Assembly (NCBI RefSeq): GCF_001655675.1
Contig: NZ_LYRP01000004.1
Span: 1 to 64,000, forward strand
DNA length: 64,000 nt
DNA from: Mangrovibacter phragmitis
Lineage (GTDB): Bacteria > Pseudomonadota > Gammaproteobacteria > Enterobacterales > Enterobacteriaceae
Direction of reading: 5' to 3'
How positions within the stretch are numbered: position 1 is the stretch's first letter; the number at the start of each line of letters is the position of its first letter. Positions 35,652 through 45,230 of this stretch are shown here, one piece after another. Both the position numbers and the translations under genes were made by a program. Under the pieces are notes generated by a model. It was not told the origin of the DNA. It made no database searches and worked only from the letters and a program-made list of their open reading frames with translations.

Positions 35652-35677
35652 AAAAGCCACAGTCTATGTGGCTTTTT
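35652..35677 (+). terminator. Terminator after glpK
   Basis: AAAAGCCACA and TGTGGCTTTTT pair around a five-base loop, 18 bases after the glpK stop. glpX may be expressed by read-through or from its own promoter (35690-35760). Confidence 0.87.
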
Positions 35678-35771
35678 CATTTTTACCATCACCCTGCCAG
35701 CATAGGGGACTTACCCTGTGCTTTCCCCACTGTGCTACACTCCGTCGCAATTCTTACGTTGTGGATTTGCT

Positions 35772-36782
35772 ATGAAACGAGAACTTGCTATCGAATTTTC
35801 CCGTGTAACTGAAGCCGCTGCACTTGCTGGCTATAAGTGGCTTGGCCGGGGAGATAAAAATGCCGCAGACGGTGCGGCCGTGAATGCCATGCGCATCATG
35901 CTCAATCAGGTTGATATTGACGGGCAAATTGTTATTGGCGAAGGGGAAATTGATGAAGCCCCGATGCTGTATATCGGTGAAAAAGTGGGGACCGGCAAAG
36001 GCGACGCAGTTGATATTGCTGTTGACCCCATTGAAGGCACCAGAATGACTGCAATGGGCCAGGCTAATGCGCTGGCTGTGCTGGCTGTTGGCGATAAAGA
36101 CTGTTTTCTGAATGCACCCGATATGTATATGGAAAAGCTGATAGTGGGCCCGGATGCCAAAGGTGCTATCGACCTCAACCTGTCACTCAGCGAAAACTTG
36201 CGCAATATCGCTTACGCTATGGCAAAACCATTGAGTGAACTCACCGTCACTATCCTGGCAAAACCCCGCCATGAGAAAGCCATCGAGGAAATGCAAAAGC
36301 TGGGCGTGCGCGTTTTCGCCATTCCTGATGGTGATGTAGCAGCCTCAATTCTGACTTGCATGCCTGATAGCGAAGTGGATGTCCTGTATGGCATTGGCGG
36401 TGCGCCAGAAGGTGTGGTGTCTGCGGCTGTTATTCGGGCTCTGGATGGTGATATGCAGGGTCGGTTAGTTGCCCGTCATCATGTTAAAGGCGATACCCCT
36501 GAAAACCGCTCTCTCGGCGAAAAAGAATTACAACGTTGCCAGGAAATGGGTATTGAAGCCGGCAAAGTGCTGGTACTCAGTGAAATGGCCAAAAGCGATA
36601 ATGTGATTTTCTCGGCAACCGGCATTACCAAAGGTGATTTACTCGATGGTATTTCCCGCAAAGGGAATATGGCCACAACAGAAACCCTGCTAATTCGCGG
36701 TAAATCACGTACGATTCGCCGTATCAAATCCATTCACTACCTCGATCGCAAGGATTCGGGTGTGCAGGTGTATATTGTGTAA
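35772..36782 (+). CDS. glpX: Fructose-1,6-bisphosphatase class II
   Basis: Manganese-dependent bisphosphatase of gluconeogenesis. The start at MKRELAIEFSRV gives 336 residues, the E. coli length. The metal-binding segment VDPIEGTRMTA and the GEGEIDEAPMLYIGE region are conserved. It follows glpFK as in E. coli and could be part of the same regulon. Confidence 0.96.
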   Translation: MKRELAIEFSRVTEAAALAGYKWLGRGDKNAADGAAVNAMRIMLNQVDIDGQIVIGEGEIDEAPMLYIGEKVGTGKGDAVDIAVDPIEGTRMTAMGQANALAVLAVGDKDCFLNAPDMYMEKLIVGPDAKGAIDLNLSLSENLRNIAYAMAKPLSELTVTILAKPRHEKAIEEMQKLGVRVFAIPDGDVAASILTCMPDSEVDVLYGIGGAPEGVVSAAVIRALDGDMQGRLVARHHVKGDTPENRSLGEKELQRCQEMGIEAGKVLVLSEMAKSDNVIFSATGITKGDLLDGISRKGNMATTETLLIRGKSRTIRRIKSIHYLDRKDSGVQVYIV

Positions 36783-36800
36783 CCGTTTGTCTTCTTGAGC

Positions 36801-36824
36801 TTTCCAGCCCTTTTGGGCTGGAAA
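36801..36824. repeat. Inverted repeat between glpX and fpr
   Basis: TTTCCAGCCC and GGGCTGGAAA form a perfect ten-base-pair stem with a TTTT loop. It is probably a weak terminator or a 3'-end structure of glpX; no T run follows. Confidence 0.6.
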
Positions 36825-36875
36825 TGTTGTGCAGACCTGGCGAAGATTAATTAAACATCATCACAGGAGTGCTTT

Positions 36876-37622
36876 ATGGCTGACTGGGTTACCGGCAACG
36901 TTATCAATATCAATCACTGGACAGAGACACTGTTCAGTCTGACACTCAACGCCCCTGTCGCTCCTTTCACCGCCGGGCAATTTGCCAAACTAAGCCTGGA
37001 AATTGACGGTGAACGTGTCCAGCGAGCGTATTCTTACGTCAATGCACCAGCTAACCCAAATCTTGAGTTTTATCTGGTGACAGTTCCGGGCGGCAAACTG
37101 AGCCCACACCTGAGTGCCCTCAAACCTGGTGACCCGATACAAGTTACCGCATCGGCTGCGGGCTTTTTTGTGCTGGATGAAGTTCCGGATTGCCAAACGC
37201 TCTGGATGCTGGCGACAGGTACGGCTATCGGGCCTTATTTATCCATACTTCAGCAAGGTGATGACCTCGAACGCTTCGAACATATCGTCCTGGTTCATGC
37301 CGTACGCCATGCTGCCGACTTAAGTTACCTGCCATTAATGCTTTCGCTTCAGCAACAACTGAATGACAAGCTGCGCATTCAAACCGTAGTCAGCCGGGAG
37401 ACCACCACGGGAGCACTCACCGGGCGGATACCTGCATTGATAGAAAGTGGAGCATTAGAAGCGGCGACCGGGCTGGCTCTGGATCCCACCACCAGCCATG
37501 TGATGTTGTGTGGCAACCCAGACATGGTAAGAGACACGCAGACACTACTTAAAGAAACCCGCGGTATGACAAAACACTTACGCCGCCGCCCGGGGCACAT
37601 GACGGCGGAACATTATTGGTAA
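36876..37622 (+). CDS. fpr: Ferredoxin/flavodoxin-NADP+ reductase
   Basis: FAD enzyme that passes electrons from NADPH to flavodoxin or ferredoxin. 248 residues, as in E. coli. The FAD-binding RAYSYVNAP is at about residues 50-58, the NADP-binding LATGTAIGPYLS at about 112-123, and the C-terminus ends in AEHYW with the terminal tryptophan that stacks near the flavin. Its stop codon abuts the stop codon of the converging yiiR with no gap. In E. coli it belongs to the SoxRS regulon. Confidence 0.96.
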   Translation: MADWVTGNVININHWTETLFSLTLNAPVAPFTAGQFAKLSLEIDGERVQRAYSYVNAPANPNLEFYLVTVPGGKLSPHLSALKPGDPIQVTASAAGFFVLDEVPDCQTLWMLATGTAIGPYLSILQQGDDLERFEHIVLVHAVRHAADLSYLPLMLSLQQQLNDKLRIQTVVSRETTTGALTGRIPALIESGALEAATGLALDPTTSHVMLCGNPDMVRDTQTLLKETRGMTKHLRRRPGHMTAEHYW

Positions 37623-38042
37623 TTAACGGTATTTAACTTCCTGCGTTGCCTGACCGTATTTATTTTCTCCCTGGGTGCCTAAAAACGCGCCCAGGTCGAG
37701 GAGCATCATCACCATAATCAGAGTAGGTATAAAGCGCCCTACCGCCCAGACCCAGATACCTCCCAGCATACTCCAGTTCCCCGCCAGCAACATCCAGGCA
37801 AGAATCATTAAAAATGCCCAGGCTCCCGATTTGCCACGGTCATGCAACCGTTTAACTACAACGGCTGAAGTCGGCCACAGCAGGCAAACCAGAATAAATG
37901 CAGCAGTTTGTGTGCTGAGCATTTGATTACCGGCAAGCGTAAACAACAGCGACATAGCTACTGCCCACGCAACAATCCAGACCCAGAAATCACGGCGGCC
38001 AATACGCCCCCGAAAAGAAAACAACCAAAGCTGTATGGTCAT
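37623..38042 (-). CDS. yiiR: DUF805 inner-membrane protein YiiR
   Basis: A 139-residue membrane protein with four hydrophobic segments, starting at MTIQLWLFSFRGRIGRRDFW. The RGRIGRRDFW motif and VVKRLHDRGKSGAW are hallmarks of the DUF805 family. It corresponds to YiiR of E. coli in position next to fpr. An upstream open extension to 38135 is not supported. Function unknown. Confidence 0.88.
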   Translation of the reverse strand: MTIQLWLFSFRGRIGRRDFWVWIVAWAVAMSLLFTLAGNQMLSTQTAAFILVCLLWPTSAVVVKRLHDRGKSGAWAFLMILAWMLLAGNWSMLGGIWVWAVGRFIPTLIMVMMLLDLGAFLGTQGENKYGQATQEVKYR

Positions 38043-38156
38043 AAACGTACCCTGTTTATCATAATGCGGATAGTTTACCCTGGCTGGAGCTGTTTTTGAC
38101 AAGCGCACAGGATATCGTTTTAATCGTTTCACCAATCTCAGGGGGAGTGAGAATGA

Positions 38157-38756
38157 ATGAAATACTTGTTAACCGCGCTTGCAGCACTCACATTATTGAC
38201 TTGTGCAGCCTATGGCAAAGCGGAGCAAGGAGAACCCAAAGCGCCTGTCGCTGCGTACCTGCTACCCGGTGCACCGGTATTCAATATCTCGATTTCCGAT
38301 TTCCGTGAACGTTTCAATCACGATAATCCCACATTACAACTCAATGAATTTCGTGCCATTGAGGTCAACGACCCCAAGGTTTTATTACTGCGAGCTGCAA
38401 CAAAAATTAATGAAAATCTCTATGCATCAGCAGCACTTGAGAGGGCGACACTCAAAATCAAAAGCATCCAGATAACCTGGTTACCGATTCAGGGGCCAGA
38501 ACAGGCAAACGCGCGGGCAAAAGCTCTGGCCTGGATGAAAGCGTTAATCAATCATTTCAACCCTAATTATTCGGCACAACAAAGTGCAAATCTGCTCACC
38601 AAATTGTTGTCTGCCGGAAAAAACAAAAGTTATTACGCTCAAACGGAAGGGGCGTTACGCTATGTTGTGGCAGATGACGGTGAAAAAGGGCTAACTTTTG
38701 CTGTTGAACCGGTTAAGCTGGTGCTATCTGAAGCGCTTGAAAACAGCAATCAATGA
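38157..38756 (+). CDS. yiiQ: DUF1454 periplasmic protein YiiQ
   Basis: A 199-residue secreted protein with a signal peptide (MKYLLTALAALTLLTCAAYG, cleavage near AYGKA). The core INENLYAS-AALERATLKIKSIQ and the C-terminal EGALRYVVADDGEKGLTFAVEP match YiiQ of E. coli. The strong GGGGGAG upstream favours the ATG at 38157 over the out-of-frame one at 38153. It precedes tpiA as in E. coli. Function unknown. Confidence 0.9.
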   Translation: MKYLLTALAALTLLTCAAYGKAEQGEPKAPVAAYLLPGAPVFNISISDFRERFNHDNPTLQLNEFRAIEVNDPKVLLLRAATKINENLYASAALERATLKIKSIQITWLPIQGPEQANARAKALAWMKALINHFNPNYSAQQSANLLTKLLSAGKNKSYYAQTEGALRYVVADDGEKGLTFAVEPVKLVLSEALENSNQ

Positions 38757-38858
38757 TAAAAAGCAAAGCCTTTAGAGCTGTGAATCTCTATACTATGTTA
38801 CAGACCCGCTGCCTGCCATGGCAGCACTATTTTTATTTCTTACCACCTGGAGAATAAG

Positions 38859-39626
38859 ATGCGACATCCCTTAGTGATGGGTAACTGGAAACTCAACGGC
38901 AGCACACACATGGTTCACGAGCTGGTGACTAACCTGCGTAAGGAATTATCCGGTGTTGTGGGTTGTGGTGTTGCGATTGCCCCTCCGATGATGTACCTCG
39001 ACCTGGCAAAACAGACTGCAGCTGGCAGCCACATTCACCTGGGCGCACAAAACGTTGATCTGAACCTGTCTGGCGCATTCACTGGCGAAACGTCCGCTGC
39101 AATGCTGAAAGATGTGGGTGCAAAATATATTATTATTGGTCACTCCGAACGCCGCACCTACCACGCTGAATCCGATGAACTTATCGCGAAAAAATTTGCT
39201 GTCCTGAAAGAACAAGGTCTGATCCCGGTTCTTTGCATTGGTGAGACTGAAGCAGAAAACGAAGCAGGTAAAACAGAAGAAGTTTGTGCCCGCCAGATTG
39301 ATGCCGTTCTGAATACTCTTGGTGCTCAGGCTTTTGAAGGTGCAGTTATCGCTTATGAACCCGTGTGGGCAATTGGCACTGGTAAATCTGCCACTCCGGC
39401 ACAGGCTCAGGCTGTTCACAAATTCATTCGTGATCACATTGCAAAAGCTGATGCAGCAATTGCTGAACAAGTTATCATCCAGTACGGCGGCTCCGTTAAT
39501 GCGGGCAACGCAGCTGAACTGTTTGGCCAGCCGGATATCGACGGTGCGTTGGTTGGTGGTGCTTCACTGAAAGCAGATGCCTTCGCTACTATCGTTAAAG
39601 CAGCAGCAGAAGCGAAAAATGCCTGA
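38859..39626 (+). CDS. tpiA: Triosephosphate isomerase
   Basis: Interconverts dihydroxyacetone phosphate and glyceraldehyde 3-phosphate. 255 residues. The catalytic residues are visible: K11 in GNWKLNGS, the histidine in IIGHSERR (about residue 95), and the glutamate in [11 protein letters not shown] (about residue 167). Codon choice is strongly biased, as expected for a highly expressed glycolytic gene. Confidence 0.98.
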   Translation: MRHPLVMGNWKLNGSTHMVHELVTNLRKELSGVVGCGVAIAPPMMYLDLAKQTAAGSHIHLGAQNVDLNLSGAFTGETSAAMLKDVGAKYIIIGHSERRTYHAESDELIAKKFAVLKEQGLIPVLCIGETEAENEAGKTEEVCARQIDAVLNTLGAQAFEGAVIAYEPVWAIGTGKSATPAQAQAVHKFIRDHIAKADAAIAEQVIIQYGGSVNAGNAAELFGQPDIDGALVGGASLKADAFATIVKAAAEAKNA

Positions 39627-39649
39627 TAAGCATTAATCGCCCTGCGGTT

Positions 39650-39700
39650 AAAAGGCCCTGCAGGAGAGCACTTACGTTGTAGTGCCTGCTCAGGGCTTTT
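39650..39700. terminator. Long bidirectional stem-loop between tpiA and cdh
   Basis: AAAAGGCCCTG on the left pairs with CAGGGCTTTT on the right, with further pairing (CAGG-GAG-CACT against AGTG-CCTG) inside. The right arm overlaps the cdh stop codon. It can terminate tpiA and probably cdh too. Confidence 0.75.
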
Positions 39701-40478
39701 GTGTTTCTGGTGTGGTCAAAATTGCGCAGGTATGATCCTGTAACACTTCTGCCGATGCCGGGTTGCCGTGCAATAAGTCACGCTCCGTTGCCAACGCCAG
39801 TAATTTCCCACTTTTCAGTGCCACCAGCGCCAGGCTGAAATGCCCCATCTGTTTTGCTGCCCCACCAACCTGCTGTGCAAAGTTAATAAACAAACTTTGG
39901 TTTTTCAGTTCCTCTGGGGTTAATGTTCGTGCCAGCCACTCTTCACCAGCCAGATTATCCGGGAATGGCTGCCATTGAGCCCCAACAGCATACTGAAACT
40001 TGTCAATGGTTTGGCGAATATCGTTGCGCAGGCAGGAGATATGAATATGTAGCTGGTTCTGTGTTCTGCCAGTTGGTGAATTTATTGCCAACGAAATCGC
40101 AGTATCCGGTACAGGCGCCCCTCGTTTTTCTGCCATTACACCGCGTTCATGCCAGGCGTCCCAGAAAAAATTCGGCGTTGTGGGGGAAAGCAGTTCAGGG
40201 CTCTCAATGCCCGTTATACGCTCAACCGGCATTAACAAAAATTGCAGAGGACCATTGAGATCCTTCAATAGCACATACCCTTGTTGCAGGTTTACTTCTT
40301 TACAAGGTGCTGGATTATGATTCTTCTGCTCACCCGGTACACATTTTTCACTGACAATGCGCCACAGGGCCCCGGCCTTCCACTCTCGTTCATGCCAGTA
40401 CCAACCTCCCGCCGCACCAGCTACAACTAACACTGCGAAAAATAACCCTAAATACTTTTTGCGATGACGGACCATCAT
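39690..40478 (-). CDS. cdh: CDP-diacylglycerol pyrophosphatase
   Basis: Hydrolyses CDP-diacylglycerol to phosphatidic acid and CMP at the inner membrane. One N-terminal membrane anchor (about residues 9-27) is followed by the HIT-like catalytic motif LHIHISCL near residue 142. 262 residues, slightly longer than the 251 of E. coli. AGGAG lies ahead of the paired ATG ATG start; the second ATG (40475) is equally possible. It is next to sbp and pfkA, as in E. coli. Confidence 0.9.
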   Translation of the reverse strand: MMVRHRKKYLGLFFAVLVVAGAAGGWYWHEREWKAGALWRIVSEKCVPGEQKNHNPAPCKEVNLQQGYVLLKDLNGPLQFLLMPVERITGIESPELLSPTTPNFFWDAWHERGVMAEKRGAPVPDTAISLAINSPTGRTQNQLHIHISCLRNDIRQTIDKFQYAVGAQWQPFPDNLAGEEWLARTLTPEELKNQSLFINFAQQVGGAAKQMGHFSLALVALKSGKLLALATERDLLHGNPASAEVLQDHTCAILTTPETQKP

Positions 40479-40493
40479 TGTGCTCCTGAACGT

Positions 40494-40521
40494 AAAAAAA
40501 CGATGACCTGACAGCCATCGT
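40494..40521 (-). terminator. Terminator of sbp
   Basis: On the minus strand ACGATG and CATCGT pair around a ten-base loop and are followed by seven T. It lies 43 bases past the sbp stop. Confidence 0.85.
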
Positions 40522-40563
40522 CCTGTTTTTCAACTCAAATCACAATGACAGTTTTGTTAACAA

Positions 40564-41553
40564 TCACCGCTGACTGATTTGGTCAAATGTACCGCCGCTG
40601 GCAAAGTGTATTTTCTGTGCCTGTGCCCAGCCACCAAATTTTTCATCAATAGTGAAAAGCTTCAACTCAGGAAACTGTGCCCTGAACTGTTTAGCAACTT
40701 CCGGGTCACGCGGACGATAAAAGTTACGAGCGACAATCTCCTGCCCTTCATGAGAGTAGAGATGCTGCAAATATGCCTGAGCGATATCTCGTGTGCCTTT
40801 TTTATCCACTACCTTATCGACCACTGAAACAGTTGGTTCGGCCAGAATCGATTCACTCGGCGTCACTATTTCAAACTGCCCGTGTCCCAGAGTCTTCTCC
40901 GCCAGCAGTGCTTCGTTCTCCCAGGCAATCAACACATCGCCAATTCCCCGTTCAACAAAGGTGTTCGTTGCACCACGCGCTCCGGAATCAAGCACTTCAA
41001 CATTATGATATAACGCTTTAACAAAAGCCTGAGCCTTCTCCTGAGAACCATTGTTGTTATCCAGCGCATAGCCCCAGGCAGCCAGGTAATTCCAGCGTGC
41101 ACCACCAGAGCTTTTCGGATTCGGGGTAATCACCGAGATGCCAGGTTTAACCAGATCATTCCAGTCATGAATATTTTTCGGGTTGCCTTTACGTACCAGG
41201 AAAACAATGGTTGAAGTATAAGGTGCTGAATTATCTGGTAACCGTTTGATCCAGTCTTTAGCAATGCGCCCACGCGCAGCAATCGCGTCAATATCCCCTG
41301 CCAGAGCCAGCGTCGCCACATCAGCATCAATTCCATTAATAATTGACGTTGCCTGTTTACCTGAGCCGCCATGAGACTGACGAATAATCACATTGTCGCC
41401 CGTTTTTGCTTTCCACCAGGCACTGAACGCTTTGTTATATTGCTCATAGAGCTCACGCGTGGGGTCATAAGACACATTTAATAATTGGATGTCTTTAGCC
41501 ATAACACTGGCAGATGCCAGCAGCAAAACCGCTCCAGGAAGCCATTTTTTCAT
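40564..41553 (-). CDS. sbp: Periplasmic sulfate-binding protein
   Basis: Binds sulfate for the CysTWA ABC transporter. The start is the ATG at 41553 (329 residues, as in E. coli); the codon before it is GTG. The signal peptide is [19 protein letters not shown], followed by the mature sequence [17 protein letters not shown]. The sulfate-pocket segments [10 protein letters not shown] and [20 protein letters not shown] are conserved. Cysteine-regulon control by CysB is expected but no site was assigned. It lies downstream of pfkA behind a terminator. Confidence 0.96.
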   Translation of the reverse strand: MKKWLPGAVLLLASASVMAKDIQLLNVSYDPTRELYEQYNKAFSAWWKAKTGDNVIIRQSHGGSGKQATSIINGIDADVATLALAGDIDAIAARGRIAKDWIKRLPDNSAPYTSTIVFLVRKGNPKNIHDWNDLVKPGISVITPNPKSSGGARWNYLAAWGYALDNNNGSQEKAQAFVKALYHNVEVLDSGARGATNTFVERGIGDVLIAWENEALLAEKTLGHGQFEIVTPSESILAEPTVSVVDKVVDKKGTRDIAQAYLQHLYSHEGQEIVARNFYRPRDPEVAKQFRAQFPELKLFTIDEKFGGWAQAQKIHFASGGTFDQISQR

Positions 41554-41660
41554 CACGGGTTCTCTTATCAGGTCGAATGGTGTCAGCCTGCCAGAAAATT
41601 TCTCGCTAATTAAAGAATTAAAAAAAATTGGCTATAACTATAAGGAATAATTGAAGGGAT

Positions 41661-41687
41661 AAAAAAGCCGGAAAACATCTCCGGCTT
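41661..41687 (-). terminator. Terminator of pfkA
   Basis: On the minus strand AAGCCGGA pairs with TCCGGCTT across a seven-base loop and is followed by four more T, 16 bases after the pfkA stop. Confidence 0.88.
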
Positions 41688-41702
41688 GTAGCAGGCAGGC
41701 TG

Positions 41703-42665
41703 TCAGTACAATTTCTTCGCGCAGTTCAGCCAGTCGCCTTTGAATGGACGTTTCATGTTCTCAATAGCATCGATAATATCGTGGTGTACCAGTTTTTCAT
41801 TCTGAGTACCCACACAACGGCCACCATACCCCTGCAACAGTAGTTCAATTGCATAAGCGCCCATACGAGAAGCCAGAATACGGTCGTAAGGAACCGGAGA
41901 ACCACCACGTTGAATATGCCCCAGCACAGTCGAACGCGTTTCACGACCAGTTTCAGTTTCAATGTATTTGGATAATTCATTCACATCGCAAATGTGCTCA
42001 GTAATTGCAACAATTGCGTGTTTTTTGCCTTTGGCAATACCAGCCTTAATTTCGGCAACCAGATCTTCGCGGTTAAATTCTACTTCCGGCAGTACGATAA
42101 ACTCACACCCACCAGCAATGGCTGCAGCCAAAGTCAGATCACCACAATAACGGCCCATTACTTCAACAATTGAGATACGCTGGTGAGATGATGAAGTATC
42201 TCGCAGGCGGTCAATCGCTTCAACAACGGTACTCAAAGCTGTGAAGTAACCGATAGTGTAATCCGTTCCAGCTACATCGTTATCAATAGTTCCAGGCAGA
42301 CCAATGCATGGGAAGCCCATTTCAGTCAGGCGTTTTGCCCCCATATAGGAACCATCCCCACCGATCACGACCAGTGCATCAATGCCACGTTTTTTCATGT
42401 TTTCGATTGCGACACTGCGAACATGCTCTTCACGGAACTCAGGGAAGCGAGCGGACCCCAGGAATGTCCCGCCACGGTTAATCATATCGGACACACTATA
42501 ACGGTCCAGGTTAATCATACGGTCTTCATACAAACCCAGATAGCCATCATAAATCCCACAAACTTCCAGACCTTCTGTCAATGCGGCACGCACAACTCCA
42601 CGAATCGCTGCGTTCATGCCCGGTGCGTCACCACCGCTTGTCAAAACACCGATTTTTTTAATCAT
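41703..42665 (-). CDS. pfkA: 6-phosphofructokinase I
   Basis: Main glycolytic phosphofructokinase. The start at [18 protein letters not shown] gives 320 residues, as in E. coli. The ATP-binding [10 protein letters not shown], the catalytic [10 protein letters not shown] (aspartate near 127) and the GRYCGDL and GHIQRGGSP blocks are intact. The promoter overlaps a Cra operator. The frame is open 32 codons upstream through the promoter, which is not coding. Confidence 0.98.
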   Translation of the reverse strand: MIKKIGVLTSGGDAPGMNAAIRGVVRAALTEGLEVCGIYDGYLGLYEDRMINLDRYSVSDMINRGGTFLGSARFPEFREEHVRSVAIENMKKRGIDALVVIGGDGSYMGAKRLTEMGFPCIGLPGTIDNDVAGTDYTIGYFTALSTVVEAIDRLRDTSSSHQRISIVEVMGRYCGDLTLAAAIAGGCEFIVLPEVEFNREDLVAEIKAGIAKGKKHAIVAITEHICDVNELSKYIETETGRETRSTVLGHIQRGGSPVPYDRILASRMGAYAIELLLQGYGGRCVGTQNEKLVHHDIIDAIENMKRPFKGDWLNCAKKLY

Positions 42666-42751
42666 GACTACCTCTGAACTTTGAATGCAAAATGAATACT
42701 GTTGCCAGAACCGCCTGCGGATAAACTGGGGGTTACAACACTTACCGCAAT

Positions 42752-42786
42752 AGTATATCAACCGGTTCTTGCTGAATTGATTCAGG
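42752..42786 (-). promoter_or_regulatory. pfkA promoter overlapped by a Cra (FruR) operator
   Basis: On the minus strand TATACT (42757-42752) is 17 bases from TCAATT (42780-42775). The plus-strand palindrome GCTGAATTGATTCAG (42771-42785) fits the Cra consensus GCTGAATCGATTCAGC and covers this -35, so Cra should repress pfkA when fructose 1,6-bisphosphate or fructose 1-phosphate is scarce. Confidence 0.83.
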
Positions 42787-42851
42787 TCAGGCCAAATGAT
42801 GGTTATTTATACTGAAAATGGCGACCTGGCTCACTTTTTTACACCTCTCCA

Positions 42852-43754
42852 TTAACGCTCGAAATGTCCCTGTAATTCCTGCGGTACTACCGAACAAGGA
42901 TCCTGATGAATAATGACATCTGCACCATGAAAATGGTCACGAATTGCCTGCTCCACCGCTTCAGCAATACGGTGCGATTCAACCAATGGTAAATCGTCAT
43001 CCATTTCCAGATGCAATTGAATAAAACGAGTCGGCCCTGACTGCCTTGTCCGCAGATCATGGGTCCCTTTCACTTCAGGCCATTGACCAGCGATGCGAAT
43101 AATTTCCTGATGGTCACTTTCCGGTAGGGCCCGGTCCAGCAAGGACTGAACTGCTTCGTACCCCATACGTAAAGCGTTATATAAAATATAAATGCCAATA
43201 CCTAAAGCGAAGAGTGAATCCGCGCGGTGCCATCCATACCATGACAGACCCAGCGCAACCAGGATGGCTCCATTCATCATAACATCAGACTCATAATGAA
43301 GCATGTCTGCCCTGACAGCCTGGCTACCCGTTTTACGAACCACCCAGCGCTGGAATGTCACCAAAATGATAGTACTGATTAATGCCAGAACAGTGACAAT
43401 CACACCTACACCAGCATCACGCATCGGTTCTGGTTGTGCAATATGTTGAATTGCCGAGAGAAATAAAAATAATGCCGAACCCGAAATAAACATGCTCTGC
43501 GCGAGTGCCGCCAGAGACTCGGCTTTACCATGGCCAAAAGTATGTTCATCATCCGCTGGTTGAAGGGAATAGCGAACGACCAACAAGTTGGTTAAAGATG
43601 CTGCAATATCGACCAGTGAATCGACTAAAGATGCCAGAATACTCATTGATCCTGTTAACCACCAGGCAACTATTTTAATGCATAACAATATGCAAGCAGT
43701 TGTCGTTGCAGCTAAAGCTGCACCTCTGACAAGACGACCATAATTTTGATTCAT
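42852..43754 (-). CDS. fieF: Cation-efflux pump FieF (ferrous iron/zinc)
   Basis: Proton-driven exporter of Fe2+ and Zn2+ of the cation diffusion facilitator family. The start at MNQNYGRLV gives 300 residues, as in E. coli. The first metal site is formed by ASLVDSLVD (aspartates near 45 and 49) and HYESDVM (histidine and aspartate near 153 and 157). The cytoplasmic domain with [10 protein letters not shown] and HQDP carries further metal sites. It lies downstream of cpxP behind a strong terminator. Confidence 0.95.
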   Translation of the reverse strand: MNQNYGRLVRGAALAATTTACILLCIKIVAWWLTGSMSILASLVDSLVDIAASLTNLLVVRYSLQPADDEHTFGHGKAESLAALAQSMFISGSALFLFLSAIQHIAQPEPMRDAGVGVIVTVLALISTIILVTFQRWVVRKTGSQAVRADMLHYESDVMMNGAILVALGLSWYGWHRADSLFALGIGIYILYNALRMGYEAVQSLLDRALPESDHQEIIRIAGQWPEVKGTHDLRTRQSGPTRFIQLHLEMDDDLPLVESHRIAEAVEQAIRDHFHGADVIIHQDPCSVVPQELQGHFER

Positions 43755-43810
43755 AACACCTCCAGAAAACCTGGGTGCCAGTATAATCAATTTGAGTATA
43801 TTTAAAGGCA

Positions 43811-43868
43811 AAAAAAAGCCCCGCCGGTTGGCGGGGTAAGACAGGGATGGTGTCTATGGCAAGGAAAA
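43811..43868 (-). ncRNA. cpxQ: CpxQ small RNA (3' part of the cpxP mRNA)
   Basis: CpxQ is an Hfq-bound fragment released by RNase E from the 3' end of cpxP mRNA that lowers synthesis of envelope proteins. On the minus strand the segment starts TTTTCCTTGCCATAGACACC and continues ATCCCTGTCTT, matching my memory of the Escherichia/Salmonella CpxQ seed regions. It ends in the terminator CCCCGCC-AACC-GGCGGGG followed by eight T. It begins 10 bases after the cpxP stop codon. The terminator stem differs in sequence from that of E. coli. Confidence 0.87.
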
Positions 43869-43877
43869 CAGGGTTCA

Positions 43878-44381
43878 TCACTGGTTACTACGATTACTGC
43901 TATAAAACTCTTCAGAAGACACATTCTGTAACTCTGCAATTTCTCGCAAAACGTTCATTCGTTTGCTGTGCTTCTTCTGCAAAAGCGCTTTCTGTTCAGA
44001 CGTTAACAGGTTGTACATTTGGTGCTGTACTCTGGCCATTTCGACCTGGCGATCCACCTGTTCTTGTGCCATTTTTTCTGCCTGAGCACGAACAGCACTT
44101 TCATCAAACCGATTTTCTGTGACCAGTTTATGCATGGTCTCAATTTCATTCAGGTTTACAGGCGGTAAACTGTATCTCGCCCTTTGCATTAAATCTCGCA
44201 TCTGCTGTCGCTGTTGTTCGGTTAAACTAATACCATCGAACATGTGACTTTCAATATTGAAACGTGATGCGTTATTCGTTTGCTGGTGCCAGTTATCTGC
44301 AAAAAATGTTTCATCGGCGTGGCTGTTGCAGCTGATAAAAACAAGCGCTGATGCCAAAGAAACTGCGATAACTTTGCACAT
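43878..44381 (-). CDS. cpxP: Periplasmic adaptor and Cpx inhibitor CpxP
   Basis: Binds CpxA to keep it off and delivers misfolded pili to DegP. 167 residues with a signal peptide (cleavage near NSHA-DET). Both LTxxQ motifs typical of the Spy/CpxP family are seen, LTEQQRQQMRDLM (about residue 53) and LTSEQKALLQ (about residue 126). It is divergent from cpxRA across a perfect CpxR box, and its 3' UTR yields CpxQ. Confidence 0.95.
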   Translation of the reverse strand: MCKVIAVSLASALVFISCNSHADETFFADNWHQQTNNASRFNIESHMFDGISLTEQQRQQMRDLMQRARYSLPPVNLNEIETMHKLVTENRFDESAVRAQAEKMAQEQVDRQVEMARVQHQMYNLLTSEQKALLQKKHSKRMNVLREIAELQNVSSEEFYSSNRSNQ

Positions 44382-44461
44382 TACATGCTCCTGAATCCTT
44401 ATGCTCCGTGAGTCGACGTTATGCAGTCTACGATTAACGCTGCAAACATGCGTCAGGGGGT

Positions 44462-44476
44462 GTAAAACAACGTAAA
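44462..44476. promoter_or_regulatory. CpxR box between cpxP and cpxR
   Basis: GTAAAACAACGTAAA is a perfect match to the CpxR consensus GTAAA-N5-GTAAA. It lies about 80 bases from the cpxP start and 55 from the cpxR start, so phosphorylated CpxR can induce both. A partial copy (ACGTAA) follows at about 44501-44506. Confidence 0.92.
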
Positions 44477-44531
44477 GTCATGGATTAGCCGTGCTGGATG
44501 ACGTAATTTCTGCCTCGGAGGTATTTAAATA

Positions 44532-45230
44532 ATGAATAAGATACTGTTAGTTGACGATGACCGAGAGCTTACATCCCTGTTAAAGGAATTGCTCGACATG
44601 GAAGGTTTTAATGTATTGGTAGCTCATGATGGGGATCAGGCTCTCAGCCTCCTCGATGACAGCATCGATCTTTTGTTGCTTGATATCATGATGCCCAAGA
44701 AAAATGGCATTGATACGCTGAAAGAACTTCGGCAAACATACCAAACTCCAGTCATCATGCTGACAGCGCGCGGTAGCGAGCTGGATCGTGTTCTGGGGCT
44801 GGAACTGGGAGCTGATGATTACCTGCCTAAACCCTTTAATGACCGGGAACTGGTTGCCCGTATTCGCGCAATTTTACGCCGCTCGCACTGGAGTGAGCAG
44901 CAACAAAGCAACGACAACGGCACACCAACACTGGAAGTTGATTCTCTGAGCCTGAACCCAGGGCGCCAGGAAGCCAGCTTCGATGGGCAAACACTGGAAC
45001 TGACCGGTACAGAATTTACATTACTGTATTTGTTGGCCCAACACCTTGGACAGGTTGTCTCCCGCGAACATTTAAGCCAGGAAGTGTTAGGTAAGCGGTT
45101 GACGCCTTTTGACCGGGCAATTGATATGCATATATCCAACTTGCGCCGTAAATTGCCCGAACGTAAAGATGGGCATCCGTGGTTCAAAACATTACGTGGG
45201 CGTGGGTATCTGATGGTGTCCGCTTCATGA
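44532..45230 (+). CDS. cpxR: Envelope-stress response regulator CpxR
   Basis: OmpR-family two-component regulator. 232 residues. The phosphoacceptor is D51 in LLLLDIMMPKKNG, with the acidic pair DD at 8-9 and the receiver lysine in LPKPFNDREL. The C-terminal winged helix follows. The last four bases overlap the start of cpxA (ATGA). Confidence 0.98.
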   Translation: MNKILLVDDDRELTSLLKELLDMEGFNVLVAHDGDQALSLLDDSIDLLLLDIMMPKKNGIDTLKELRQTYQTPVIMLTARGSELDRVLGLELGADDYLPKPFNDRELVARIRAILRRSHWSEQQQSNDNGTPTLEVDSLSLNPGRQEASFDGQTLELTGTEFTLLYLLAQHLGQVVSREHLSQEVLGKRLTPFDRAIDMHISNLRRKLPERKDGHPWFKTLRGRGYLMVSAS

